From: CAXBNB01 sp965267535
GTDB taxonomy: Bacteria > Bacteroidota > Bacteroidia > Cytophagales > Cyclobacteriaceae
Length of the DNA: 64,000 bases
Reading direction: 5' to 3'
Assembly (NCBI GenBank): GCA_965267535.1
Contig: OZ254082.1
Location: 1,550,001-1,614,000, forward strand
Made by a program: the position numbers and the translations under genes. Positions 45,703-53,615 of this stretch are shown in pieces; positions within the stretch are counted from its first letter, which is position 1; every line of letters starts with the position of its first letter. The notes below the pieces were generated by a model. It saw nothing but the letters and a program-made list of their open reading frames with translations, searched no databases and was not told the DNA's origin.

Positions 45703-48102
45703 CTATTTTACTTTGCTGGCTGAGTCTACTGTGTAGCGGATTTGAGTACACAGGGGTACGCCTTTGTCGGTAATGCCTTCTACAGATACCTCTACGGTAG
45801 TATTTACGTCGCTATTGAAATAAGATACAGTAGCAGAACCGGTGTTATCCGGCTGGATGTATGGATGCCAGTAGAGCGTATTTCGTATGTCTTTTTTCTC
45901 ATTTTGTTCGGCACTTTCGTCGTAGTTGGGAGAGTAGAATACCCTGGCATCATAGTAGCCTTGTATCTGCTTGTTGATGGAATGGAAAACGATTTTTCGT
46001 TTGTTCGTCGTGCCTGTTTTGGTAAAAATGCTCAACACGCCATTGCCTCCCTGGCTACCGAATATAGCTCCTGCGGCAGAGTTCTTCAAGGTCTCTATCC
46101 GGCTCACATCCTCGGGGTTTATCGAAGACAATACCTCGGCATCCACCTGTCCGCCATCCAGCAGGATTACAGGAGTGCCCTTGCCGGCAAAAGAGATGCT
46201 GTTGCCGGAGGTAATAAGTCCCGGCACAGAAAATTGCAACAAAGTAAATATGGAAGTAAAACGAGGACTTTTGTCTGTAACCTCATAGGAGAAATCGGGT
46301 CTGCCGTATATGCTGTTGCCTCCCGGTAGGTTTTCGTCGCTCACTTTGCTACCTCTCACCACGATTTCGTCGAGCAGTTTGTCGTTGATGCCCAAAGGTA
46401 CCTGATATGCAATGTGTTTTTTAAGTTGGTTTTTTTGGAAAGCGCTACCGGAGTAGCTGCTGGTGTCGGCTGTGTACGTAGCTTTGGGAGACGAGTCGTA
46501 TAGCGAATCCAGTATCAGATGTCCTTTGTTTTTGCCCTTGGTGTTTTGTGTGCTCAGCATCATGCTCGCAGACCCTTTTAGCATTACCCCGTCAAACACA
46601 AAGCGCCCCTCTTCGTCGGTTTTGGTTTCGGTCATCAGCATTTCACCTTTGTGGTTTAGGATCATGTTTACGCTTGTATTGGGCAGGGGAGAATTTGCCA
46701 GTAGTTTTCTCAGTCGTCCGCTTATTTTTATGTCTTTTTCTACAGGATATAAAACCGTGTCGGGATGCTGGGGAGTGGTTTTCCACAAAAAATCGCGCCA
46801 CCCCTGAGTGAGCAGGAGCAGATCCAGGGCTACCAGCCTGTCTTTGTTTTTGGTGTCGAAATAGTATCCGGGCTGGTATACTTGGCCTTTTATATCTGAT
46901 TCCATTAGAAAATAGGAGCAAATGTTGGTAAAGTTGGTAGTGCTGCCGGTAGTGGCTGCTGTGTCGGCCACAGACATAGAAAAACTACCCACCACGGGTT
47001 GTCCGTCGGATTGGGTGGCAGTAAAAGTTAGCGTGGTTTTTTCACGCGGTTGGTAGGCGGTTTTATCTGTTTTCAGTGCCAGGTTTATGTTGTTTGGTTT
47101 TTCTACAAAGACCAGGCGTTCGCTGTGAGGCTTCATGTTGCCGTCGTAGAGGGTTAGGTGTGCTATGCCCTCCGGAAACCCGTCTGTAGGCAGTATAAAA
47201 GTGTGTGAGGTAGAGGTGAGGGGTTGGGATCCTTCCATGTAGGTAATGCCTCGTGTTTTGCCAACCAGTGTGATGGGCTTGCCCCCGTATTGGGTCAGAG
47301 TGGCGGGGTTGGTTTTTATGGTAATTACATTTTTTCCTTTGTGAGAAATGGCACTCAGCAGGTAGCCTGTGGGGGCTGCTTCTGGTAGAGTGAAGGTTTT
47401 CTCCTGCCCCTGAGTGTCGGTGAGCGTGGCGGTGTATTGCTGGCCTTTTTCCGGGGCAATCACAAAGCTGCCCATGCCGTTGTGTAGGGTGGTTACAGTA
47501 GCCACTTCTTCACCTTTGCTGTTTTTTACTACCCCCGATAGAGTGGAGGGGTCGCCGTTGGTATAATTTGCCTTAAAAGCCACTTGAGAAGCTACATTTT
47601 CCACCAGATTGCCCCCTTCGGGGAAAAAGCTCACGTCATAGTCTGTAGCAGTATACGGAGCATCCTGCTGTTGAGCCTGCTCGCGTATGTCTACGATCTC
47701 CAGTGTTTTAGTAAAAAACATATTTTCGTCAAAATTGCGCATCCAGCTGGTGTAGGCACGTAGCTGGTAGGTGCCGGGGGCTATTCCTGCAGAATCGGCC
47801 AGTGCAAAGTCTCCATGACCCAGCCCCAGATCGAGTTGTGTGATATTGCGCATTACAATTTCGCTGGTAGGCGATACTAGCTCCACGTAGAGTAGTTTGC
47901 TGTTGTCGAAAAGCGTGTTGGAATAGGCGTAAACCTGATAGGCCTTGTACCAGATACTTTCTCCGATGGCATATTGATTTCTGTCAGTATGAAGATATAC
48001 TTTTTCCAGGTCTGGTATTTCGGTGTTTTGGCTATGTGAGGTGAGGGCTGTGGCCATGAGCAGAAAGGCCAATAGAGTAGGTGTGATGATTTTGTGTAGC
48101 AT
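45703..48102 (-). CDS. Exported MG2/TonB-plug-like protein without beta-barrel
   Basis: This 799-aa protein has a signal peptide (about 1-24). The N-terminal part resembles the macroglobulin MG2 domain (LEKVYLHTDRNQYAIGESIWYKAY), followed by Ig/MG-like domains, a carboxypeptidase-regulatory-like segment (KISGRLRKLLANSPLPNTS) and near residues 640-725 a TonB plug-like domain (GTPVILLDGGQVD, IFGSQGGNGVLSIFTK). After the plug only about 75 residues remain, so no transport barrel is present. Proteins of this design are common in Bacteroidota and are usually annotated as TonB-dependent receptor plug proteins; the role is unknown. Confidence 0.85.
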   Translation of the reverse strand: MLHKIITPTLLAFLLMATALTSHSQNTEIPDLEKVYLHTDRNQYAIGESIWYKAYQVYAYSNTLFDNSKLLYVELVSPTSEIVMRNITQLDLGLGHGDFALADSAGIAPGTYQLRAYTSWMRNFDENMFFTKTLEIVDIREQAQQQDAPYTATDYDVSFFPEGGNLVENVASQVAFKANYTNGDPSTLSGVVKNSKGEEVATVTTLHNGMGSFVIAPEKGQQYTATLTDTQGQEKTFTLPEAAPTGYLLSAISHKGKNVITIKTNPATLTQYGGKPITLVGKTRGITYMEGSQPLTSTSHTFILPTDGFPEGIAHLTLYDGNMKPHSERLVFVEKPNNINLALKTDKTAYQPREKTTLTFTATQSDGQPVVGSFSMSVADTAATTGSTTNFTNICSYFLMESDIKGQVYQPGYYFDTKNKDRLVALDLLLLTQGWRDFLWKTTPQHPDTVLYPVEKDIKISGRLRKLLANSPLPNTSVNMILNHKGEMLMTETKTDEEGRFVFDGVMLKGSASMMLSTQNTKGKNKGHLILDSLYDSSPKATYTADTSSYSGSAFQKNQLKKHIAYQVPLGINDKLLDEIVVRGSKVSDENLPGGNSIYGRPDFSYEVTDKSPRFTSIFTLLQFSVPGLITSGNSISFAGKGTPVILLDGGQVDAEVLSSINPEDVSRIETLKNSAAGAIFGSQGGNGVLSIFTKTGTTNKRKIVFHSINKQIQGYYDARVFYSPNYDESAEQNEKKDIRNTLYWHPYIQPDNTGSATVSYFNSDVNTTVEVSVEGITDKGVPLCTQIRYTVDSASKVK

Positions 48103-48223
48103 GTGATCAAAGAACGGTGTTTGCGTTTAGTTACGCTAGTAAATATATTTATAACTATTGCATATCCTATTCTATTTCAGGAAAATATCCTTTTGTATAC
48201 CTATATACTAGATGGTGAGAGTG

Positions 48224-48263
48224 GTTGGGCTTGCCATAGGTGGGGGCTAATGGCAAGCCCAAC
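48224..48263 (-). other. Perfect 14-bp stem-loop downstream of the BNR-repeat lipoprotein gene
   Basis: Arms 48224-48237 and 48250-48263 pair perfectly over a 12-nt loop, 4 nt after the stop of the minus-strand gene at 48268. No U-tract follows in that direction. It may act as a terminator or protect a 3' end. Confidence 0.6.
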
Positions 48264-48267
48264 AGGA

Positions 48268-50076
48268 TTACAAGGGGTTGGACTTGTATACCCCCACACT
48301 TTCTATGGTAATCAAAATTTCATTATTGTTGGTGTAGCTTTTCTCAAGTGATCCAAGGGATATATCCATGGAGTGGCTTACCTCTGTGCTGGAGCAGTCG
48401 CCGGTAGGTTGTTTGCATATTTTTATACTTACTGTTGCGTTGTTCTCAAATGTTGTACGGATATACCGCCCGTCATTGGTTTGAAACTCGGTAGTGCTAA
48501 AGCCGTCGGGAAGGGTGCCGTCTGGGTGGCTGGTGTAGTTTACACCATAGTCGTTGCTTATGTATGTGTATATGATGCTATTGCCCAGGGGGTTGATGTT
48601 GGCAGTGTATACAACAGTACCATCCGAATAGATGGCTGAGGGACCATATCCGCCCAGGCCTGTTTTGTTCGATCCGGGTATTTCTTCCCATTGTATACCG
48701 TCTGCAGATTCATATGCCACCTGATCGAATTGTGGTGTGGAAAAACCTGTTCCTCCCAGGTAATAGAGGTAGGAGCTTATGCCTAGCCCGTAATACTTGC
48801 CGTTAGCTGCCTGTGTGGTGAGTTTTGGGCGGGGCTGGGTCTCTGACTCCAGAGTCCAGTTTATACCATCAGTAGTGCTGTATGTGCCTTTGGAGGTGTA
48901 GCTTATTGTTTTCCCCGAAGTACGTAGGGTGTTGTGTATCGTACCGATGGTAGACGAGCGGTAGGTTTTGGATCTGGTATCGTACACCTTGTCGTCGAAG
49001 TACAGGTAGTCCAATATGAGGAAGGTTTTGCCGATTCTCTGGGGATTCAGGCCGGCGTTTAGGTAGGTCGATTGGTTGTTTGTGGTTTTGATGATGCCGC
49101 CATGCGACCGGTTGCCGTTTTCTATAAATCCCTGCCAATAAAGGGAGCTTCCTGCCTGTGTGGGAGGAAAAGCAAATGAGGTTTCGATCATTTCTCCGTT
49201 TTTGGTCTCAAATACACCTTTCCCGGTACCGGAAAATACCTCTACATACGCTTTGTTGCCATATAGCCTCAGTCTTCCTCCGGTGTTGAGGTAGATGCGA
49301 TACAAAGGCGGGTAATCGTAATATGCTATGGAGTTGTCCGGTGCTATGATAATCAATCCGCCTTCTTTGGCATAGAGAAAGTGTCCTTCGCTGTAGGCGC
49401 GTTTCACTCTTTTTTGCACCAGCCCATTGCCACTTATTTTATAATAATCTATTTCATTCACTTGTTTTTCGGTGTAGGTGTTGGTGCTCGCATCGTATTC
49501 GCTCATGGTTTTTTGATTGTAATCGAAAAAGCCGAGTTTATCGCCGGATACACCGCAGAAATAGCTGGAGGCCAGCGTAGCTTCGGTTTGAGTGCTTGCG
49601 AAACCCTCGTCGGAATAGGTGTAAAATGTTGGTTTGTTAGTGGCAGGGTCCTGCTGTATGGCTATGATTTTACCCGATCGGGTTACGGCTAGTACATTAT
49701 TGGTAATGGCATCCGGAGTGTTGAGGTCGTACGCTACATTATTTACCACAAACCTACCATTGTTGCTGATGTTGGTTTCAACATACTGACGGTAATTGCC
49801 CAGAATGTGATTGGGAAAACGCTCGAGAGTTTCGCCATGATCAGTGGAGTAGTAGTGTTGGTAATCGTTTCCGTTAAGATAAGTCACCACCATGTATTTT
49901 TCATTGGGGCTTACGTTTATCGAGTTTGCCCCCATGTAGGGAGTGGCTTTCATTACCAGCGAAAAGTTCAGGTCTTTTACAGATTCAAGAGGGTCGTCAC
50001 CGCCACTGCTGCAAGCGTTCAGTATGAAGATAAGCCCCGCAATTATACCTGTGAATATTTTGTTTTTTGTTTCCAT
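48268..50076 (-). CDS. Exported lipoprotein with BNR/Asp-box repeats
   Basis: This 602-aa lipoprotein has a signal peptide with Cys at about residue 22 (LNACSSGGDDP). Asp-box-like motifs recur through the chain: YYSTDHGETLERF, YSTTDGINWTLES, YESADGIQWEEIPG and YISNDYGVNYTSHP, spaced as in sialidase or sortilin-type beta-propellers. No sialidase catalytic arginine triad can be recognised, so it is more likely a binding propeller than an enzyme. I set the start at 50076 because the signal peptide starts there; the frame stays open for 59 codons upstream without signal-like sequence. Stem-loops lie on both sides. Confidence 0.75.
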   Translation of the reverse strand: METKNKIFTGIIAGLIFILNACSSGGDDPLESVKDLNFSLVMKATPYMGANSINVSPNEKYMVVTYLNGNDYQHYYSTDHGETLERFPNHILGNYRQYVETNISNNGRFVVNNVAYDLNTPDAITNNVLAVTRSGKIIAIQQDPATNKPTFYTYSDEGFASTQTEATLASSYFCGVSGDKLGFFDYNQKTMSEYDASTNTYTEKQVNEIDYYKISGNGLVQKRVKRAYSEGHFLYAKEGGLIIIAPDNSIAYYDYPPLYRIYLNTGGRLRLYGNKAYVEVFSGTGKGVFETKNGEMIETSFAFPPTQAGSSLYWQGFIENGNRSHGGIIKTTNNQSTYLNAGLNPQRIGKTFLILDYLYFDDKVYDTRSKTYRSSTIGTIHNTLRTSGKTISYTSKGTYSTTDGINWTLESETQPRPKLTTQAANGKYYGLGISSYLYYLGGTGFSTPQFDQVAYESADGIQWEEIPGSNKTGLGGYGPSAIYSDGTVVYTANINPLGNSIIYTYISNDYGVNYTSHPDGTLPDGFSTTEFQTNDGRYIRTTFENNATVSIKICKQPTGDCSSTEVSHSMDISLGSLEKSYTNNNEILITIESVGVYKSNPL

Positions 50077-50209
50077 GTTTAGAAGAAGTAGTGTTAGTCT
50101 TTTTGTGAAAATAAGAGTTGGTAAATGTGTGTTATGTATGGAGTGTTTTGTTCTTTTTTTGGAAAAGCTCAATAGAGGTTTTGTTCGATGTAAAGATCGA
50201 AGTAGGGAG

Positions 50210-50249
50210 GCAGGTGTGGTATACCCTGAAGTGGGTAGATCACACCTGC
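50210..50249 (-). other. Long stem-loop between the AraC-type regulator and the BNR lipoprotein gene
   Basis: GCAGGTGTG (50210-50218) pairs with CACACCTGC (50241-50249), with an inner TACCC/GGGTA pair. It lies 38 nt after the regulator's stop on the minus strand. No U-tract follows. It could be a terminator of the regulator or a leader element of the lipoprotein gene. Confidence 0.55.
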
Positions 50250-50287
50250 GCATAGGTAGGTAGGGGAGGTTGGTTTAGGAAAGAGGA

Positions 50288-51256
50288 CTACTGCTTTTGG
50301 TACTTGTTTCGGTACTCGACAGGCGTGAGGCCGGTTAGCTTTTTGAATAGCATTCGGAAGGCTTTGGTGTCGGTATATCCCACGTTGTACATTACCTCTG
50401 AGATGTTTTTTCTGGAGGCTTCAAAACTGCGTTTGGCAGCTTCGATTTTTACACGTTGGGTATACTCGGTGGGCGTGTTGTTTGTTGCGAGTTTGAACCT
50501 GCGCTCAAAGCTTCTTTTGCTAAGCGAAACCAGGTCGGCCAGCTGGTCGGTGGATATGCGCTGAGCGTAGTTGGTTTCGATGTATTTCTGAGCTTTGAGA
50601 ACTGTAGAATCTCCATGATCTTTTTGTCCCTGAAACATCATAAAAGCCGACTGGTTTTCTCTGTCAATATCGATGGCAAAATATTTAGAAGCAAGAATAG
50701 CAGTGTCTCGGTCGGTGTGTTTTTCCAGCAGGTAGAGTAGGAGGTTCCAGTAGGAGTTGGCTCCACCGCTGGAGTAGATGCCGTCGGCTTCCGTGATGAT
50801 ACTGCCGTCCATGATTTCTACCGTCGGAAAGGTCTCCCTAAACTCGTTGTAGTAGGCCCAGTGAGTAGAGCATTTTTTGCCATTGAGTAAGCCGGTAGAG
50901 GCAAGCAAAAAAGCACCGACACATAGGGAGGCAACCTCTGCCCCCAGGTGGTGTTGGGAGCGTATCCAGAGGGCGGCATCCTGGTTGATTTCTACGGCAG
51001 ATTTCATGTTGCCATACAAGGCGGGGATGACCACAAGATCGGAAGATTTTACCTCGTCAAACAGCTTGTCTGTTTGCACCGAAAAGAACCCGTCGTGTAC
51101 CCTCACTTGCCGGCTGGCACCCACGAGTTGAACGTTGAACAACGGAGCTTTTCCGGCGGCTTGAAAAAACTGGTTGGCAGCCATGAACATGTAGCGGGGG
51201 TTGGATACGGATTCAGCTACTGCCGATTCGGGTACCACGATAGACACGGTTTTCAT
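50288..51256 (-). CDS. GlxA family AraC-type transcriptional regulator (DJ-1/PfpI + HTH)
   Basis: A 322-aa regulator with an N-terminal DJ-1/PfpI-like domain (about 1-185; AEVASLCVGAFLLASTGLL holds the Cys at the nucleophile elbow) and a C-terminal AraC helix-turn-helix pair (about 225-320; YAQRISTDQLADLVSLSKRS and ISEVMYNVGYTDTKAFRMLF). GlxA-type proteins are cytoplasmic activators or repressors responding to metabolites. It is divergent from the AHSA1 gene at 51392 across 135 nt and might control it together with the two VOC genes; this is inference. Confidence 0.92.
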   Translation of the reverse strand: MKTVSIVVPESAVAESVSNPRYMFMAANQFFQAAGKAPLFNVQLVGASRQVRVHDGFFSVQTDKLFDEVKSSDLVVIPALYGNMKSAVEINQDAALWIRSQHHLGAEVASLCVGAFLLASTGLLNGKKCSTHWAYYNEFRETFPTVEIMDGSIITEADGIYSSGGANSYWNLLLYLLEKHTDRDTAILASKYFAIDIDRENQSAFMMFQGQKDHGDSTVLKAQKYIETNYAQRISTDQLADLVSLSKRSFERRFKLATNNTPTEYTQRVKIEAAKRSFEASRKNISEVMYNVGYTDTKAFRMLFKKLTGLTPVEYRNKYQKQ

Positions 51257-51391
51257 CAGACTAAGGTATATAAATATTTTGTCGTAATCACCCCGCTAAT
51301 GTGTCGTTTTTACACCGTGGATGTTTGGGTAATCTGGTGCATTTTTGTAACTCATGATTTTTATAAGTTTAACATACTAAAAAATAACACG

Positions 51392-51811
51392 ATGGAAAAA
51401 GTAAAAATACAAGCTGAGATAAAAGCACCGGTAGATGTGGTTTGGCAATTGTGGACGTCTCCAAAGCATATTGTAAAATGGAATACAGCCTCTGAGGATT
51501 GGCATACAACCCGGGCTGAAAATGACGTCCGGGTAGGTGGTCGTTTCCTCTCTCGCATGGAAGCTAAAGATGGTAGTTTTGGCTTTGATTTTTCAGGTGT
51601 ATACACCGGGGTAGAGGAGTGTGTCAGGCTGGCATACACGCTGGATGATGGTAGACAGGTGGAGGTGTCGTTTGCTTCTACAGCAGGAGGAGTGAGTGTA
51701 AATTCGGTCTTTGAGGCTGAGCAGGAGAATCCGGTGGAGATGCAGCGAGACGGCTGGCAGGCTATATTGAATAATTTCAAAGCCTATGCTGAGGATGCTG
51801 ATAATCAATAA
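51392..51811 (+). CDS. AHSA1/SRPBCC family protein
   Basis: A 139-aa START/Bet v1-like ligand-binding protein: MEKVKIQAEIKAPVDVVWQL, SPKHIVKWNTASEDWHTT, VGGRFLSRMEAKDGSFGFDF and GWQAILNNFKAYAE match the Activator of Hsp90 ATPase 1-like family (YndB type). No enzymatic role is established. The frame stays open far upstream, opposite the AraC-type gene, but the ATG at 51392 gives the standard N terminus. It is first in a row with two VOC proteins and a small HMA-like protein. Confidence 0.9.
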   Translation: MEKVKIQAEIKAPVDVVWQLWTSPKHIVKWNTASEDWHTTRAENDVRVGGRFLSRMEAKDGSFGFDFSGVYTGVEECVRLAYTLDDGRQVEVSFASTAGGVSVNSVFEAEQENPVEMQRDGWQAILNNFKAYAEDADNQ

Positions 51812-51941
51812 GTAATGTGGAATAATTTCCTGATTGTTTGTAAGTAGTGAAATTAACACTTTATTTAAGTTATATATTAAATTGATATATAGTTTGTTAT
51901 GTGATTTAATTAAAGTTGATTTTCCTTAAAAAGCTTTAACT

Positions 51942-52349
51942 ATGCCCAATGTAACGGTGCTTCTTTTGTGCAATGGTAACTGTAGGGAGGTTATGGGTTT
52001 TTATCAGAGGTGCTTTGGGGGAGAGTTGGTGTTTAGGACTGTAGAAGATGTGGCTTTGGTGGAGGGTATGTCTTCTGAAATGAGAGGCTCAGTAGTGCAG
52101 GCAGAGCTTCGTTTTGGAGGTGTTGTTTTGAGAGGGACAGATCTGGTTGATGAAGCTGTTATGAGGGGTGGTGATGTCTCGGTTTTTTTAGAGTTTGATT
52201 CCAGTGAGGAGTTGAGGAAATGTTGTTCGATGTTGGTGGAAGGAGCGTGTGAAAAAGTGGATGTTGGTACTGATGTTTGGGGTGGTACTTACGTCAGTCT
52301 TACTGATAGGTTTGGTCGGAAATGGGTTTTGATGTTTTCAAATACATAA
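51942..52349 (+). CDS. VOC family protein (PhnB-like)
   Basis: A 135-aa vicinal-oxygen-chelate fold protein of the PhnB/glyoxalase-like branch: VTVLLLCNGNCREVMGFYQR at the N terminus, then VQAELRFGGVVLRGTDL and VSLTDRFGRKWVLMF at the C terminus. Metal ligands are not clear, so activity is doubtful. Its codons are strikingly rich in G and T (GTG, TTG, AGG, GGT), unlike most of the window. Confidence 0.85.
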   Translation: MPNVTVLLLCNGNCREVMGFYQRCFGGELVFRTVEDVALVEGMSSEMRGSVVQAELRFGGVVLRGTDLVDEAVMRGGDVSVFLEFDSSEELRKCCSMLVEGACEKVDVGTDVWGGTYVSLTDRFGRKWVLMFSNT

Positions 52350-52740
52350 AAAAGTAACTCCGTATTTGGTTGTATTAATTGGTGTTCTCATGTGATTCTG
52401 TATGGGGTTTTTAGTGCAAAGGTTTGAGGTGTTTGGTGGTGTTGTTTTGGGAATTGTGTGGAAGTTGGGTTTTGCAATGAAGGTGATCGGGATGAAATTA
52501 GGTCTCTTTGAAATTGTAATTTTTGCTTTGAACTAGGTCTGTGTATTAAAAAAAAGCACTCCGTATAGCGTCGTTTTTTCTTCTGTTTTCTGCGGGTGAG
52601 TTGCGTTGTAATTGGTGCTGGTGTTTGCTTTGAAATGTTCTTCTTTTCAGGTCGTTTCAGGGGTGGGTTTTGTGCTCGTTTTTAGTCTCGCTTTTGTGAG
52701 TAAAGTGTGGTGGTTTTCGGTTGGCTGATGTTTGAAAATT
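52350..52740 (+). other. G/T-rich intergenic stretch between two VOC genes
   Basis: About 390 nt without a credible reading frame. The plus strand is very rich in G and T and poor in C. A short near-repeat (AAAAAAGTAACTCCGTAT at 52348-52365 and AAAAAAAAGCACTCCGTAT at 52548-52566) brackets half of it. It might be a decayed gene, but I cannot align it with anything. Confidence 0.4.
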
Positions 52741-52770
52741 ATGTCTGTTTATGTCTTTGAAAATAATGGT

Positions 52771-53259
52771 ATGAGTGTATTAAAAAACAATCAAAAAATT
52801 ACTCCCTTTTTATGGTTTGATGACCATGCGGAGCAAGCGATTTCGTATTATGTTTCTGTTTTTCCTCGTTCGTCTATTGGGTCGATGAGGTATTGGGGAG
52901 AAGGTGATCCCTTTCCGAAAGGTAACGTTCAGTCGGCTGTTTTTGTGTTGGACGGTCTGACCTTTTATGCTTTTGATGCAGGTCCTCAATTTCAATTTAC
53001 CGAAGCGATTTCATTCTTTGTTTCGTGTGTAGATCAGAAGGAGGTGGACTACTATTGGGAGCGTTTGAGTGATGGAGGAAGTGAAGCTCAGTGTGGCTGG
53101 GTTAAGGATAAATTTGGCTTGTCTTGGCAGGTGGTTCCAGACTACCTTTCTTCTAAAATGAGCGATGGTGATCCGGCTAAAGTTCAGCAAATGATGGGTG
53201 CTTTGATGGGTATGAAAAAGATAGATATTGCCAGGCTTGAAGAGGCCTATAATACCTGA
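52771..53259 (+). CDS. VOC family protein (PhnB / 3-demethylubiquinone methyltransferase-like)
   Basis: A 162-aa protein of the PhnB-type VOC family: QKITPFLWFDDHAEQAISYY at the N terminus, then FVLDGLTFYAFDAGP, SFFVSCVDQKEVDYYWERL and CGWVKDKFGLSWQVVPDYL. The C-terminal segment DPAKVQQMMGALMGMKKIDI matches family members that end with a helix of this type. The start at 52771 leaves ten residues before the fold; ATG 52741 in frame is an alternative. The biochemical role is unknown. It follows the same G/T-biased codon pattern as the VOC gene at 51942. Confidence 0.88.
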   Translation: MSVLKNNQKITPFLWFDDHAEQAISYYVSVFPRSSIGSMRYWGEGDPFPKGNVQSAVFVLDGLTFYAFDAGPQFQFTEAISFFVSCVDQKEVDYYWERLSDGGSEAQCGWVKDKFGLSWQVVPDYLSSKMSDGDPAKVQQMMGALMGMKKIDIARLEEAYNT

Positions 53260-53269
53260 AATTTCTAGT

Positions 53270-53473
53270 GTGGTAGAGGTCTTTAAAACGGATATTGACG
53301 ATCCGGAATTGGCGGATGTTTTATGTAGTATTTTGACTTTGGTGTATCCGCATTGTAAGGTGAATGTGGACATGCATGACTGTGATAAAGTGTTGCGATT
53401 GGAAGGGGATATGTGTGTAAGTACAGTCATGGATCTGGCTTTGATTTTGGGAGTGAAGCTGGATGTGTTGTAG
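53270..53473 (+). CDS. Small HMA-like hypothetical protein (67 aa)
   Basis: A GTG at 53270 opens a 67-residue frame beginning MVEVFKTDIDDPELADVLC and containing NVDMHDCDKVLRLEGD. The order beta-alpha-beta-beta-alpha-beta suggests a ferredoxin-like fold as in heavy-metal-associated domains, and similar short proteins with DCDKILR are common in Bacteroidota. The CxxC motif of true metal chaperones is absent. The frame is open upstream to a TTG at 53228, but that part overlaps the VOC gene and looks unrelated. It is 10 nt after the VOC stop. Confidence 0.65.
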   Translation: MVEVFKTDIDDPELADVLCSILTLVYPHCKVNVDMHDCDKVLRLEGDMCVSTVMDLALILGVKLDVL

Positions 53474-53517
53474 AAAAAAATGATTTTTTTGAGAAAGGGA
53501 TTTACTACTGACATAGG

Positions 53518-53548
53518 GTTGTCACTGCGCGTGTTTCCTTTACATTTG
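53518..53548 (+). promoter_or_regulatory. Bacteroidota-type promoter for the MATE gene
   Basis: GTTG (53518-53521, three of four matches to TTTG) and TACATTTG (53541-53548, exact TAnnTTTG) are separated by 19 nt. Transcription would begin near 53555, inside a 10-bp stem-loop (53550-53559 with 53563-53572, one G:U), about 60 nt before the ATG at 53616. Confidence 0.6.
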
Positions 53549-53615
53549 ATAGTTGATGATGTTCATTAACTACATAAAAAAAACACGTTATTAATATTTT
53601 ATATTATTTTAATTT

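Noticed and set aside
50077..50253. 59-codon upstream extension of the BNR lipoprotein
   Set aside because: The lipoprotein signal begins at the ATG at 50076, and the upstream part covers the long stem-loop at 50210-50249.
50948..51391. Upstream extension of the AHSA1 gene
   Set aside because: It runs antisense to the AraC-type regulator and adds no homologous sequence; the family N terminus begins at 51392.
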